Source of the DNA: Chloromonas sp. AAM2
Lineage: Eukaryota; Chlorophyta; Chlorophyceae; Chlamydomonadales; Chlamydomonadaceae
Direction of reading: 5' to 3'
DNA length: 64,000 nt
NCBI GenBank assembly: GCA_004335635.1
Contig: QAXH01006281.1
Span: 1 to 64,000 of the forward strand
A program made the translations under genes and the position numbers. Below are positions 49,863-63,100 of this stretch, in pieces (position 1 is the stretch's first letter; each line of letters begins with the position of its first letter). The notes under the pieces were generated by a model. That model had not been told where the DNA came from and ran no database searches. It was given only the letters and a program-made list of their open reading frames with translations.

Positions 49863-49934
49863 GGTGCTGCATGAAAAACTTCAGTTGTGCCTGCTCGTCT
49901 GTCACAATGAAATCACGGACAACCACCCAGCTCC

Positions 49935-50972
49935 TCACCTCTTCCGAGGCGCGACGTCGCGCATGCTCCCTGTCGACCAGCGGCGCTCCTTGCATGTCGC
50001 CAGGTTCTGCTCGCTCATGATGGTGTCGGGGTGGTGAATGCCAATAGTACGCTGGTTCACCAAGACAGCGGCTGTCAGGACATGCTGCGCCGCTGCAAGC
50101 TTGCCCATAAACATCAGGCTGACGCCCTGCTCGTGAAGTGCGCGCAAAGTGAGGGGGTGATCTTGGCCTAGCACGTGCTGCGCCACCCCGTGAACACGGC
50201 CAAAAACCTGCTCCGCTTCCGCATAGCTGCCCATGAGGAGCATACAGCAGCCCAGAGAGTGCATAGCTTGCATCGTCTCTGGGTGCTGGTCGCCAAGGGC
50301 ATGCTGCCGCACCTCCACCAAAAGCTGCAGCGTGTGCTGCGCATAATTCAAAACCCCCATCCCAATTTGGCAGGTAGCCAGGTCCTGGTACAGCGTAGAC
50401 AGCAGCTGGTGGTGCCCGTTGCCCCACATGCGTTGAGTAAAAAGGAGCGCTGTTTGGAAAGCCTGGGCGGCAGATGCGTAGTCCAGCATCGCCAGGTAGT
50501 AAGTGCCCAGACGCTGATAGCTCAGGATCGTGAAAGGATGCTGAGATCCCAGAGTACGTAGGCGGTCGTTCAGAGCGCCCATCTCAGTCTGGGCTGCTTC
50601 TGCGAATCGGCCTCCAAAATAAAGGCTCAATGCGTACTCGGACATGGCGCTGATGGCCTCAAAGCTGTGCGGCCCGCTGAGCTGCTGGTGCTTGAGCACA
50701 AGGCCATAGAATAGTTGTTGCGCGTCAGCTGGCTTGCTCCGGAAGCTGAAGTGGTACGCAAGCAGGCGTGTACTGTTCAGGGTTTGCGGGTGGCCCATGC
50801 CCAGAGTAGCCTCGCTGTCTTTCACGGCCTTCAGGAGTGCCAGCTCCATGTCCTCCGCTGTCGTCACTGGCACGTCAAGTAGCACTGCGGGCTGCATGGT
50901 CTCGAAGGCGTCTAATGCCGGGCTGAGCACTGGCCTTAGCAGCTTGATGTGCATGGCGCTTGGCGTTTGCAT
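49935..50972 (-). CDS. Tetratricopeptide-repeat protein, kinesin-light-chain-like
   Basis: A single uninterrupted frame of 345 codons from ATG at 50970-50972. It is built of about six TPR units of roughly 42 residues with the kinesin-light-chain pattern (LG-x-x-HP-x-T at the turn): LGMGHPQTLNSTRLLAYHF, LGSQHPFTILSYQRLGTYYL, LGDQHPETMQAMHSLGCCML, LGQDHPLTLRALHEQGVSL, IGIHHPDTIMSEQNLATC. Such arrays form a protein-binding superhelix. There is no motor, kinase or NB-ARC domain in the frame, so the binding partner is unknown. The last unit breaks off in the charged tail KERRWSTGSMRDVAPRKR, so a 3' exon may be missing or the gene may be truncated. An upstream non-coding or coding exon is possible, since a gcgcag lies 8 bp before the ATG. 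Absence of introns contrasts with every other gene here. Confidence 0.8.
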   Translation of the reverse strand: MQTPSAMHIKLLRPVLSPALDAFETMQPAVLLDVPVTTAEDMELALLKAVKDSEATLGMGHPQTLNSTRLLAYHFSFRSKPADAQQLFYGLVLKHQQLSGPHSFEAISAMSEYALSLYFGGRFAEAAQTEMGALNDRLRTLGSQHPFTILSYQRLGTYYLAMLDYASAAQAFQTALLFTQRMWGNGHHQLLSTLYQDLATCQIGMGVLNYAQHTLQLLVEVRQHALGDQHPETMQAMHSLGCCMLLMGSYAEAEQVFGRVHGVAQHVLGQDHPLTLRALHEQGVSLMFMGKLAAAQHVLTAAVLVNQRTIGIHHPDTIMSEQNLATCKERRWSTGSMRDVAPRKR

Positions 50973-52600
50973 GTTTGGTGCTGCGCAGGCGGCACAAGGA
51001 GATGAGCGGTCGTCAGAAGAGCCGTCAGGGGGAAATGCAGTGGTGCTCTAAGCAGTAAATATTATGCGTCGCTCCGAACAGCATCAACAGAGCGCAAGAC
51101 CCTTGCCTGCAGACCACCTACGATTTAGAGGGAGCGGATTATGCCCGTCAGTAGCTTTGCACCAGCAGCTTGGTGGAAGTCCGAAATGGGTGCGTTCCAG
51201 AAGTCCAGGGGTGGCAAGCAAATGTCCAACTGGTGGAGCTCCTCAAAGTTGCTTTGGTAGGCTTACGAGTGCGCGTCAGAATGTTTGTGTACAGGGCAAG
51301 CGCACAAAGCCGCTTTATGGGGATGGTGCACGTTGAAAGATTGTGTACGGCGCCAAGTGACAAAGAGAAACTTCAGCTCCACCACAGTGCCAACGCATGG
51401 TGACCTACGACACCATCCCGCTTGGGCTATGTGAACGTCTGTTGTTCACAGACAGGCTGTGATACGGAGCGCATTGCGTCAGGCCAATGCCACGGAATTG
51501 GACGAGAGCACAGCTGCACTGCAAGAGTTTAGTCAAGAACACGGTGCTTGTCAAGCCATCACAAGCCTGTTAGGCTAGGCCTCAAGCCCGCGTCAGGAGA
51601 AGCATTGCACAGTGATTTCTGGAGCAGTGGTATCCTGGTTTTGAATGATTGTATACGGTGCTCCGAACTGGTGGTGGCCATTATGCACAGCTCAGAATCC
51701 GGCACCTGATAAGTACAAGACCCACTTGTCTCCATTACAGGTTCGCTGCATACCTTGTACCCTGGCCAGCGGCCCTTTCCGCCACCTGCCTCTCACAAGT
51801 TACATGTGTGATTTCAAGGCACTGCAACCTGCTTTACTTCTCTTGTTCAATTGAAAACAGGAAGTTTACCAAGAAGTGTCTTCATTTTGCACACACAGTC
51901 GATTTGCAATCAACCACGGGCAAGGAATATGGTTAAGCAGTGGTGAACAGTGGCTACTATACACTAGTCAACAACAGAGGGTGACAAACTGAGAGATCAC
52001 TGCACACTCCTCCTGTGCTCGCATGGGCAAGTGCCATGACAGCAGAACAAGCAGCAGGCGCTACATCAGGAGCCACATGTGATGCTCAGAACTGGCCATG
52101 AGTGTTGCACGGTGAGAGAGCTGTCTCACGCAAGTAAAGAGGATCCTGACATGTTCTCAAGTGTAACGGTTGGCACGCAGGGGCACACTCTGGCCGGTGT
52201 GATCTAGTGGTTTCATCAAATGGGTGCAACCAGTGCGAATGGTTATGAGTGGAGAACGAGACTTCCTTGCACACAATCAGTATGTGAGGAACCTGGTTCA
52301 TAGCTGGGCACGATGTCTTCCCTGATCGTGGTACTCCATTGAGTCATTCGGCATTGCGCGCTAAACGTAACGTCAAGCTGAAAGGACAGTGTAACAAACT
52401 TTTAGTGAGCCAAACTGCTGGTAAAGTACTTGGTTGTGCGCCTGCATGTGTAACATGTCAGTCAGTATAGACTGCTCGTGCCAGGCATGGCGCTTGTTAC
52501 GTTGCAAGCAACAAGGTGCAGGACACGGTACATTGCACACCTTGAATAGTTGAACCAACAATTGATAACACACAATGCAAGAATTCGCCACTCACGCAAG

Positions 52601-52635
52601 AATTGTCCCAGAACTGGCAAACATCTTTTTATTTT
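52601..52635 (-). repeat. Dispersed short repeat family, copy
   Basis: ATTGTCCCAGAACTGGCAAA then CATC and a T-rich run, preceded by CGCAAGA as in the copy at 48808. Confidence 0.85.
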
Positions 52636-53873
52636 AGCCAAGAGCAAGGAACAAGGAATTTGGTTGCTACCGGCTCTACAACGGCAAGCACATGCAAACT
52701 GCGACAACGTCACTGGGTCTCAGTGTCCATGTGATGACGAAATGTGTAGCGCGCTGATCTACTCTGAGCATGACAGAACAAGAACGACAGGAAACTAGGC
52801 AGAAAGCCAGAAACTAGACCCAAAGGCAGGAAGGCAAGCGGCCACTGACAGTTGCTTGCAGGACCTCGTGGAAGCCCAAGGCAAGGCCTCGTTGGTTGTC
52901 TACCAACGTTTATGGCTGTGCCCGTTTATGGCTGTGCCGAGAAAGTACTGTTTATGGCTGTGCCCCCGCTGAACTGTGCCCTGGCACAGCCTGTGCTCGA
53001 CATGATCACAACAGTTGTGAGCCAATGTAATGCAGCCACACTGCATGGCCTTTGATGCTGGTCGCATTTCCAGTTGTCGCAAGGGTGCAGGTCAGCAGGT
53101 CGCCTGTTGCAAGGCCATGTCCTGCACAACACACGAGCGCCAGTGGGCCAGGGCTGTCACAAGAGCAGTAACACAGTCGTACATGCGTATAATACCAGCA
53201 GCAGCAGTCCAGAAGCAGAAGAGCACTGCTGCCTTACCAGTCTGCAGCACCTGCGAACACTAGTCCCTTTAGCCCTCCTTGCGCCTGCGTTTGGTCCTTT
53301 GCCTGCTACCCTGTCTCAGATGTCACATACTCGCTCTCAATCCCACCGTGGCCTCTTCTACCATCATTCCCTCCAGGGTTGTTCCGGCTGAATTTTGTTT
53401 TCACAGGCTGCCGGTAAACTGCAATTTTACACTACGGGTTCGTTTTTTTTGTAACCGCCTGGTGCCGGTAGATTGACCATGACACGAGCTCCAAAATCAC
53501 GGNNNNNNNNNNNNNNNNNNNNNNNNNNNNNNNNNNNNNNNNNNNNNNNNNNNNNNNNNNNNNNNNNNNNNNNNNNNNNNNNNNNNNNNNNNNNNNNNNN
53601 NNNNNNNNNNNNNNNNNNNNNNNNNNNNNNNNNNNNNNNNNNNNNNNNNNNNNNNNNNNNNNNNNNNNNNNNNNNNNNNNNNNNNNNNNNNNNNNNNNNN
53701 NNNNNNNNNNNNNNNNNNNNNNNNNNNNNNNNNNNNNNNNNNNNNNNNNNNNNNNNNNNNNNNNNNNNNNNNNNNNNNNNNNNNNNNNNNNNNNNNNNNN
53801 NNNNNNNNNNNNNNNNNNNNNNNNNNNNNNNNNNNNNNNNNNNNNNNNNNNNNNNNNNNNNNNNNNNNNNNNN

Positions 53874-54045
53874 TGCACGCTGCCGTTGCTGCATGGGGCA
53901 TGGCTGCATGCAGGTGCAAAGCTGAGTGTATGGCCTGCTTATTGCACGCTGCCATTGCTGCATGGGGCATGGCTGCTGCAGGAGCTAAACTGACAAACTA
54001 TGTGTGCGGTCTGCTTGTTGCATGCTGCTGTTGCTGGAAGAGCTG
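53874..54045. repeat. Tandem repeat, unit about 70-75 bp, bordering a gap
   Basis: tgcacgctgccgttgctgca (53874), tgcacgctgccattgctgca (53944) and the variant tgcatgctgctgttgctgg (about 54019) start successive units that also share ggtctgctt/ggcctgctt. The array abuts the N run 53503-53873, so the gap probably holds more units. Confidence 0.8.
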
Positions 54046-54129
54046 CCGTGAGGTCGTGAGATCGCGGCACACACCTGGAGGCAGGTCAGCGCTGTGGACA
54101 AGACTGCACGCTGCGCGGCCTCCAGCTGT

Positions 54130-57100
54130 TCAGTACGCACCAGTTGTTTTCCTCTTCTCCCAGTAAGCTTGGTTGACGCTGTTGTGCTTGACTCCCTCCA
54201 GCTCCTGCTAACAAAGACTCTTTGACCTCTTCTTGGGCGACATGCCGACTCAATGACGCTGCAATGATTGGATAGCCGGTGAACTGAGGCTTGTGTAGGG
54301 ATGAAGTCCACCGGCAGCCCGTAAACCTGCCCGTCCAAAAGGCCAAACGGACCAGAAACCGCCCGGTAAACCCAGGCCCGAAGGGTTTTCCCCCGGGCCC
54401 CGGTAACTGCCCCCGGTACTATTTTCCAAGGCCTTGTTTTTACGGGGCCGGTAGCGCCGGAAGAACCCTGATTCCCTCTCACCAAGTGTTGGTCCCTCTG
54501 GAGCACGTCGCATGTCGATGCAGCCACGTCAAGACTGTCAGTTGGGGCGCCAGGCCGCGCCTTCCAACCGTCCTGCATACAGAAGCAGCACATGCTTAGC
54601 TGGGACGCCAACTGCGTGCTACACTGGACACACATCAGGTGCCAGCTCCACAGGTGCAATTCTCAGGTTCTTCATGTCACAGACTGGGACTAAGCAGAAC
54701 AGCCCACAGGCAAGTGATCCAACAGTCAGCCAAAAGCACGTTGGCCTGCATGTCAGCAAACCGAGCAAACCCATGAGCCTGAGCCGCATGAGCCTACTAG
54801 CCAGGAGCTGCAACACGCGGCCTAGAGCAGAGCTGGTCGCCTTACCTCGTAGCCCCATGCAGCCGCCTTGGCACGCCCCATCAACGGTGCAGGACGACGA
54901 GAAGCACACACCGCCCGTTCCTGGCCTTCCTGTTGTCCAAGCGCAACAGCCGCCAGAGGGCCAGGCACCACCATCTCAGCAGCGGCTGCCCACGGCCGGG
55001 GCACCGGTGCTGCTGTCGGCCAAGTCTGCTGGGCTGTCACCAGGCATGCCACATGTGCACAAGCTAGCTCCCAGTCAGCCATCACCGGGCCAGCGACATT
55101 CAGGAAGGCCTGCAGCGGCCGAGGCAGCTGGTTGCTCAGCTGCTGCTGCTGCCTGGGAACAGGCACACCCGCACGCGGCGGCCCAGCACCAGCACCAGCT
55201 CGTGCCCTGCCGCCAGTGCCTGTGTTGCTTGCGCTGAATGATGGCGTTGCTGCTGATTGCAAGGCCGCTGCCTCCATGACTGTGATGCAAGGGTGGATGA
55301 GGGGCTGTTGGTGCTGGTGCCCGCACAGGTGCACCATCACACATGCACCGAGAAGGGTGCTGCCCAGAGAGTCTGCAAGCCGCAGCGGAGCAGGACTTGA
55401 ATGATGCCACGGAACTAAACACAGGGACAATCACAAACAGGGCACGAAGACAACACAGGGGCATTCACAAACAAGGCACATAACATTTGCAGCTGCACTG
55501 CGCCAATAAGGACCCACACCTGAGCTCACATGACTACGGATGTGTGACAAATGGACAGCAAATCTTCTCTTGTCGTGCTCACCTAATCAGTTTTCTGCAC
55601 ACTGTGGTTTTCTGTCGTTTCACTGCTCAACCTGCACAAGAAGTCCTGCCTGACAGACTCCTTCCACCCGGTCTTCTACCACCCGGCAGTATGCATGCAC
55701 CTTGTGTGTACTGTGCACCATCCATTGCATTTCTGCTCCCAAACCAGCCAGACGAGTCCTCTGCCTGACAAAGCTCATAACGTCCCTGCATCTCACCCGC
55801 GTATGCCTCCTCTGCCACCGGCAGTGTGTTCCCACCCCCGGAGGTGCGGCTGCGCTGCAGGCACAGCTGCATCACCACGTGGCAGCACGCCTCGGCTACA
55901 CGCAGCAAGTCAGTGGGCCCTCTGCACCCAGCCACAGAGCTTGATGGAGCAGCAGCAGCACACCCACTGCCTGTGGTAACAGACGCGCCCTTAGCCATGC
56001 CAGCAGGTGCGTTGCCGACATGTGCCCCATTGTCATGCATGCCTGGAGCCTGCATGTCGCCTGGTAGGTGGGCAGGGCTGTCACTGCATGTGCCTGACTG
56101 GGCTTCACCCGCAGTGCATGCGGCATCCAGTGTATTCCGCATGCAGGTGAACAACCTGAAGCCAGAACACATGAGCAGCAGACAAAACTAGCAGCAATCG
56201 TTGCAACCCTTTCAGCTGGCCAAGGGCTGTGTGTGCAACCGCCTAACAGAGCCTTGCTCGTTGTTCCTAGGCAGTCAGCTTGTCCACCACACTCCTGGTA
56301 TCACCTCCAGTGAGTGCATTAATGAGCAGCAACTACTTGGTAACCGTTGTTTCAAACGTGCCATGATTTGGTGACCCAAGAGCTGCACAGCAGCTGCTTG
56401 ATAGTGCTATCTTAATTGTGTTGCATTTTCCTTCGCCCTTGTGATTGGTCCACCTTGCATGAGATGTACTTAAACTACTTACCCTGGGATGCACGTGGTT
56501 GGCTGCATGGCCTGCCATGCGCTGAGCCCCAGCATGTCGGCCGCCATGTGCGCCCCGTCTGCTGACACCAGGTCCGCCCCGCCATGCAGTGCGGGCAGCG
56601 CGGACCCCATCACTCGACTGCGGATGGCAGCGGGCTGGGAACGATCTGCAGCCAAGCAAGGGAAACCACGGGACAAAGACGTACAGCTGAAGGATGCTGC
56701 TCTGGTCAAGCATGCCTTTTATGCATGGCCTGAAGTCTATATGCAATAAAAACACTGCTGGACATCAGACACGTGAATTCACTGTAAATCCTGTGGGGTT
56801 TAGAGCAGATCAGAGAATCTGCTGAACGTCCATGTTGATGGCAGCGTAAGTGAGCCTTGGATTTCATGCGGCAATAGCTGTGTCAGCCAGTCAAGTGCTC
56901 AACAGGGAACGAGCGAACTAGCGATCCACCCTGCTGCTGCATGCTACCCAATCATCGGAACCCCTTGGAATGAAGCTTTGTAGAGTTGTTGTTGCCCAGC
57001 AGCATCACGCACCCTGTCAGTGGCGGCGGAAGCGAGCATTGTATCCAACACTCATGGGCTGTGTCAGCCAGACAGATGACAAACATGCAGCTTGCGAGCC

Positions 57101-60100
57101 ACCCTGTTGCTGCATGCTGAACTCCCTAGTAGGAAACTCCATGCAGTTGTTTCGTATCGTGGCCAAACAATACCAACACCCACCTGTGGGCACCAAGCAG
57201 CGCCTGGGCCGGGCCACCTCATGTGGCCCCACCCCCGATGTGCAGTCACCCTGCCCATGCGCTCCTGGGCTGCCAGCTGCTGGGGAGCTCCTGTCACTGG
57301 ACGTGGCATCGTCAACCTTGGACACCGTGGCTGCAAGTCCAAGGTGTGCGGCCGCCCACAGCCCGTCCTCAACCCGTCGCCTCATCAGTGCAGTGTCGAG
57401 CAGGGAGGACAGAGCCACCTGAAATCAGTACGAATAGTTAGCAACGTGCTGACCAATACGGATGAAGCACGGGAAACGGCAGACTTGAACGAGTTGAAAA
57501 GCAAGAAACAGACCGTTGGTGGAATAAGAAGCCATGCAAGACTGACATTGAAGCACTGATCATCATGGCAGACTGACCATCGTTGCAGGGCCTTCAGCCT
57601 TCACATCGTGCCTGCAATCGTTAGACATGCACCAGCATGCCTGCATTTCATGCAACCTTGTCAGTTGCAAGCCTCATGGCACAAGCGCATACCTGGGTTC
57701 CTAATTGCTTCAGCGCTCCGATGCACTCGGCCCACTGTGCCCGAGTTACACGTGACTGCTGCTGCACAAAGCCACTCAGTAGCGGACCAGCATCTGCCAC
57801 TGCTGCATCACGTGGTGGGCATGCCTCTTCCACGTGAACCGTTTCTCTCGGCTGCCTGCTTCCATTGGGCCCTTGTTGGTTGGGCTGCTGCTGCTGGGCT
57901 GATTCAGTGCTGGTGTCAGGACGCAAGGGCGGCAGGGCAGTGGTGCAAACAAGGTCAAGCACAGGCCGCAGGGAAGGCAGCACAAGGTGCTGAATGAGGG
58001 TGCTGGTGTGGTGGAACAAGTGCTGACTCAGCGTGTCAAGAGCACCAGGCGTGCTCAGCTGACAGAGGGCGAGGAGGTGGTCGGGTGTGAGGTACACTGA
58101 CGAACCGGATGGCAGTGGACGTGGATTTGCCAGGGCCCCGTTGGATAGCCGTCCAGCTCTCCCGCCTGCACTACTCCGCGGTGGCGGGCGAATCATGTGG
58201 CCGAAAGCGGCGGCATGAGCATCATGACCATTGCCCTGCGGTGGAGGCTGTGTGTGTGGTGGCTCCCCGCCAGCCTCACTGCGGGCCGAGGGTGATCGCA
58301 GGCCGTCTGCAGCACCAGGGCCCAAGGGCAGTTCAGAGTCTCTCCGCTGTCGGCTGGGGCGGATGCCCTGATGCAGTGTGTCGGGAGTCAGCGCGGATGC
58401 GGGGTGAGTGGGTGCGTGTGGGGGTCGCCTGGCCTCCAGCATGTGGCGAGCGAGCGGGCCCAGCACAGGTCCATTGGCGGCAGCTGCAGGCAGGGCATGG
58501 GTGGCAAGAACTTCCAGCCCGTGGCGACAAGGAATCGTCAACGGTGTTGATGCTGTGACGGTCTTGTGGCATGTCACAGGTCCCTAAAGCCTATGCAACC
58601 TTGCACCACAACTCCACTTGCAATGTGCTCTGCAACCTTGGCTGACAGAAAAAGCACTTTTGAAAATCTCCCGTCTTGAACACTGCTGATTCAACTAAAC
58701 ATCGCTAGAACCTCATTAGCACTGACAGTCACGTCTTGAACATAATCAAGACAATTCACGATCAATACAATTGTACATCGCTGAGAGCTCAACTTCTGAC
58801 CGCTGGCATCATCCCGGCATTGCTGGTGCAACATCGCGTATAGGTTTCCCAGCCACACCGGGCACGCAGGCCCTTCTCAACTTCACCCGCACCTGCTGAA
58901 CCAGAAGCGGCCAGCTGCAGACTGGCAAGGTCCAGCTGCCAGTCAGCCGCCACAAGCAGCACCTGCTGGCTGCAGGCAGCGGCCAGCAGCCGGTCACTGG
59001 CTGGTGTCAGCTGCGTTGGTTGGCCATGCCAGTGCTCTGTCAGTGCCTGCAACTGGTCCCGTGCATCCTGCAACAATTGATCTGACACCTGATCAGTCGA
59101 ATGTAGATCTGAGCAGTCCTGCAAAAGGGAATCTGCAGTTGATTGCGACCCCTGTAAACCTGTGGTTAGCTGTGCTGTGGGGTCTGAATGGCCCTCCACT
59201 GTAAGGATCGAGCCCTGCTGGGCTGGAATTGCTTCTTTGAGGTCATTGATGACGGCTGCAGGCACAACCTCAGGCTGACTGGATGGGGCTTGGTAGTGCT
59301 GCCCCGATGATGGTGGCGGCTGCGCGACAGCAATTTGTGGGCCGTGCTGGGCTGCTAGCTGTGACTGCTGTGGCATATCTGCGTCTGGCAGCCCGCCAGG
59401 TGTCCTTAGGTCACCTGTAGTCTGCCTTGTTGGGTCTCTGTGTCTGTTGGCTGCTTGCCAAACAGCCTTCCATGCTGGCAGCTGCGGCAGCCCTTCCTTT
59501 AGCAGGGTCACTGCTCGGTCACAGATCTGGTATCTGGCCTGCACTGGGACGAGATCTGAAAGGTCACACTTATCCTCAACGTGGCCAATGAGCTGCTCAG
59601 CCTCCTGACGTATGGTGCGCACCAGGCAGCCATGTAGCACGTGATGTAAAGCCACGTGGCAGCCTGCAACCTTCACGTGATCGAGGTGGAGCAGCACATG
59701 ATACTGGGCAACACTGGCGTGCTGCAGTGGCAGGCTGATGCTGCTCTGGTTATGAAGTGACGCCAGCTCAATGTATGAAGCCCACACCGCCTGAGCCACC
59801 AGTGGCCCCAGGTGCATGATGCAGCGCATCACATGCGGCAATGCATAGCTGGCGGTGTTGGCGCTGGCGTGGGCCGCTTCTGGCACCACCAGCACACCAT
59901 CACGATTCAACAAGTGGTTGTGCAGATGGGCTGTGTGGTCCAGCAGGCGGAAGGGGATCAGCGCCAGGCTGGCAGGCAGCTGCCGTGCAGTTGCCAGGTG
60001 CATTGCTGTGCTGCACAGGTCGTGCACTACGCTAACATCCAAAGCTGCATCCAATGGGGCCGTGCTGATGGCCAGTTCCAGAGGCTGAGGGCAGGATGCC

Positions 60101-63100
60101 ACCGTTGCTATTTCCTTTGCAGTGACACTGCCTGTAAGACCTTTCTGAGGAACACCATCCTGCTGACAGCCTGTTTTACCTTGCTCCACAGCTGCTGCTT
60201 CTGACGCCACTGCTGTTGCCTCTTTCTGTCGTGCTGTTGTATCTGGCGTTGCTGTTTCAAGTGCTAGTTTGTCTGCTGCCGATGCATGTGAGACCAGTGC
60301 CATGGTTGCAGCTGCAGCTGCCTCTGATTCATAACAGCGTGAGGTTTTGTTACCATGACACGTGAGCAGCAGTGATGTGAGGTCGCGGCAGCGTTGCAGG
60401 CAGGGCGGGAAGGCTGCCATCACGTGGGCCTGTGGCAGGCATGACTGCACGTCGTTGCACAGCTGCTCCAGATGCTCCAGGTCGGCCCGCAGCACCTGCA
60501 GCGGTGGCCCTGCAGCAACACACACAGACTGGTCAGGCAAACAAGAAGCACGGATCATGGTCCATCCCGAAAGCAGTGGCAAGGAACAGTCTATATGTGC
60601 AGACAGGTCCTTTCAAAAGCGATTCAGAATCGGTACAGGGCTGCACTACAGGCTGCTAAAGTGGGAGCACTGCATTACAAGTGCAAGAAGCAGCCTGAAG
60701 GGCACAGCAACGTGAACTCGCCTCACACAGAAACATTGCTGAAGATTTGCTGATCAAAGGTGTCATGGGAATTGGCCATGTGGTTGGGATGTGCAGTAGG
60801 TGTCTTCCTCCGCTTTCGCTGCACCTACCTTGCTCTCGCGTGTGTTGCTTTGCTTGCACATGTTGGTTGACCAGTAACAGCCTCACACGTGCTGCCAGCT
60901 GTTGGGCCTGTTTGCGCAGCAGGTGCAGCAGCACCGCCAGACGCCATGTGACACGCCCAGGCCCCATCAGGCAATTGCAGACCTGTGAAGCACCAGCATC
61001 AAAACAAGCACCATGCAGACTTGTGATTGAGGTGATTCATGTGGTATGGATGAATCTGATCATGTTGTATGGGCATGAGCATCAGTGAAGGGCTCTATGT
61101 CACACGTGCATAGGATGGTCCATGGAATGATTGAATTGGCCAGTGTACAAAGCTGTAAAAAGAAGGGACAGTAGTGCATGCCCACCTACCTCTTGCAGCA
61201 AGTGCTGAGCGTGGTGGATCAGAGAGTCCTTGGCAGGCTGCAACATCAATGCCAAAGCCGCCTCTGCCATACCCGCTTTTGCTTTGGCCGGCACATGTGT
61301 CACTGGTGATGGGCGAGGCAAGGGCGCTCCTGCGCCCCTCAGCGGTGTGTTGGGGGCAATGGGATCGGGGTTGCGTGGCCCACCACCCCCTGCGCCACTC
61401 CTGCCACCAACCCCGCTAACAGTACCGCCAGTTGCCGTTGCCTTTACCACAGTACTGCCTTGTCCACGCCATCTGCGGGCCCAAAATGCAGCAGACGTAG
61501 CGCGTGGTGCAGCCACAGCCGTCCCTGCACCATCGCTTGCTTGCCCTGGCGCTGTGACTTGCACCTCAACTGGAGGCGCGGCTGCAGCTGTGACAGGTAC
61601 TGCTGCAGAGGCACCCGAGCTGCTGCCTCGCCTAGGGCCCATGGCAGGCGTGTGAGATGAGCAGGCGAGTGGGCGGGTGCTGGGGCTGGGAGCGCCGTGT
61701 GTTGATCTGCGACTGGACGGTGTGCTGGTCACCCGGCGGCTGGAGGGTGCAGAAAGGCCGGCAGCACCATAGGCACCACCAGTGGAGCGAGGAGATGTGC
61801 GAGCGCTGGGCACACTGTGGACAGAGGGGGTGAGGGACGGGCGTGGCTGGGCAGGGCGGGCGTTTGCGGCAACACTGGTCACTGGTGCCTGCCGCTTGAA
61901 CAATGTGCGGACGCGCCTCAGCATGTTGGCTGCAGCGCTGGCAGGTGCCTTGCGGAGGGCAGGGACACCAGTGTGCATGTCTGGGGCTGAGCCAACAGGA
62001 ACTGCCTGAGCACATGCCAGTTGGAGGGCGCCTCCTACATCACCTGGTGGCAGCATGGCAAAGATAGGAACATCTGCAGTGTTGATGTAGGGCTGGGAAG
62101 CCGTGGTTGCTGGCTGCATCTCATCCTCAGTATCCTTGCTAAGGCTGCCCTGCACACCAGTCTGCTGGAGTGCCATAGCGCCCTGCCCTGGGCAATAGAC
62201 CCCGATCTCATGCACAGCTACAGCTGCCAATGTAGCGTCGTGTGCGGCATGAGGCGCGTCATCATTTGATTGCGACTTGTGCATGGGCAAGGTGGTGGCC
62301 ATGCCGGCTGCTGCGGCAGGCTCTGATCCCGCTGCAATTGTAGGTGCTTCCTGCTCTGTGACACGGGAACCCAAGGCTGCTTGGGCGATAAGCAGTTCCG
62401 TGCAAGATGATCTCGCCAGCATTCGACGCTGCTTGAGTCGGTTCAACACTGTTGGCTTGTCCCCACCAGCTGTTGCGCCCCTCTGCCTCTGCACTTGACC
62501 GTCACCTGCATCACCCGCCGCTGCTGTCTCTTGCAGGCCCCCAGTAGTGGCATGCTGCCTCCTTGCCTCCCCACCAGCCTCCCCATCCATGAATGACACT
62601 GATGCTTGGGCGCCATTAAAGCGACCATGCGCGTGTGGGCTAGCGTCCCGGCTTTGATAGCTGCTTGAGTTGGCTGGGCCTGCCCGCTGCTGCATGGCTG
62701 CTCTGTTGTAAGGACTGTCTCTTCCTTGCTGCCTCAATTGCATTGGGGAATACTGCGGGCTGTGGGCTGGTGCAGGGCTGAACATGGCAACTACTGAGCC
62801 ATCCAGCCCAGGGCTGAGCGTTGACCCAGGCCCAGGAGTCCATCTTGGCTGAGGTGAATACCATGCGTCAGTGTCAGGCCTAGTGCCACAATCTGTCCCA
62901 TCGCCTGCACCCCAGCTGTGGTCAGAACTGGCCGCAGTCCTGCGCGCGACTTGCTGTCCTGCACCCCAACTGTGACTAGCGTTTGCTTCAGAAGGAACAG
63001 AGCCTGTTTGGGTAGCAGTTTGACCTGCAGTCCAGCTGTGTGTGCGAGTAGACCCAGAGGCAGCAGAAGGTGCACGCACAGCAGCTGAGCCAGAGCGTGG

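Larger units (their letters stand above)
46025..49934. other. Region between carrier and TPR gene, repeat relics
   Basis: No firm gene. It contains a (GGTT)n tract, a TAG-interrupted open frame, one inverted copy of the coding-like repeat, one short-repeat copy and a diverged tandem duplication. On the minus strand 46960-47465 has short protein-like stretches (for example NSSDWLHHVIKAVPKLASKE and LKVGDFVWCSSDQF) that I could not join or identify. Confidence 0.4.
50973..54129. other. Intergenic stretch with gap, no supported gene
   Basis: About 3.2 kb upstream of the TPR gene and downstream of the giant gene. It has one short-repeat copy (52601-52635), three close copies of gtttatggctgtgcc (52910-52963) and a 371-N gap (53503-53873). 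No coding sequence is recognised. Confidence 0.5.

Noticed and set aside
54508..55237. Plus-strand frame of 241 codons
   Set aside because: Shadow of minus-strand exons 54483-54572 and 54846-55372; GC-rich antisense frames are often open.
57648..58577. A separate 309-codon gene on the minus strand
   Set aside because: Phase-matched splice sites on both sides (donor at 58892, acceptor at 58553, donor at 57692) make it an internal exon of the giant gene.
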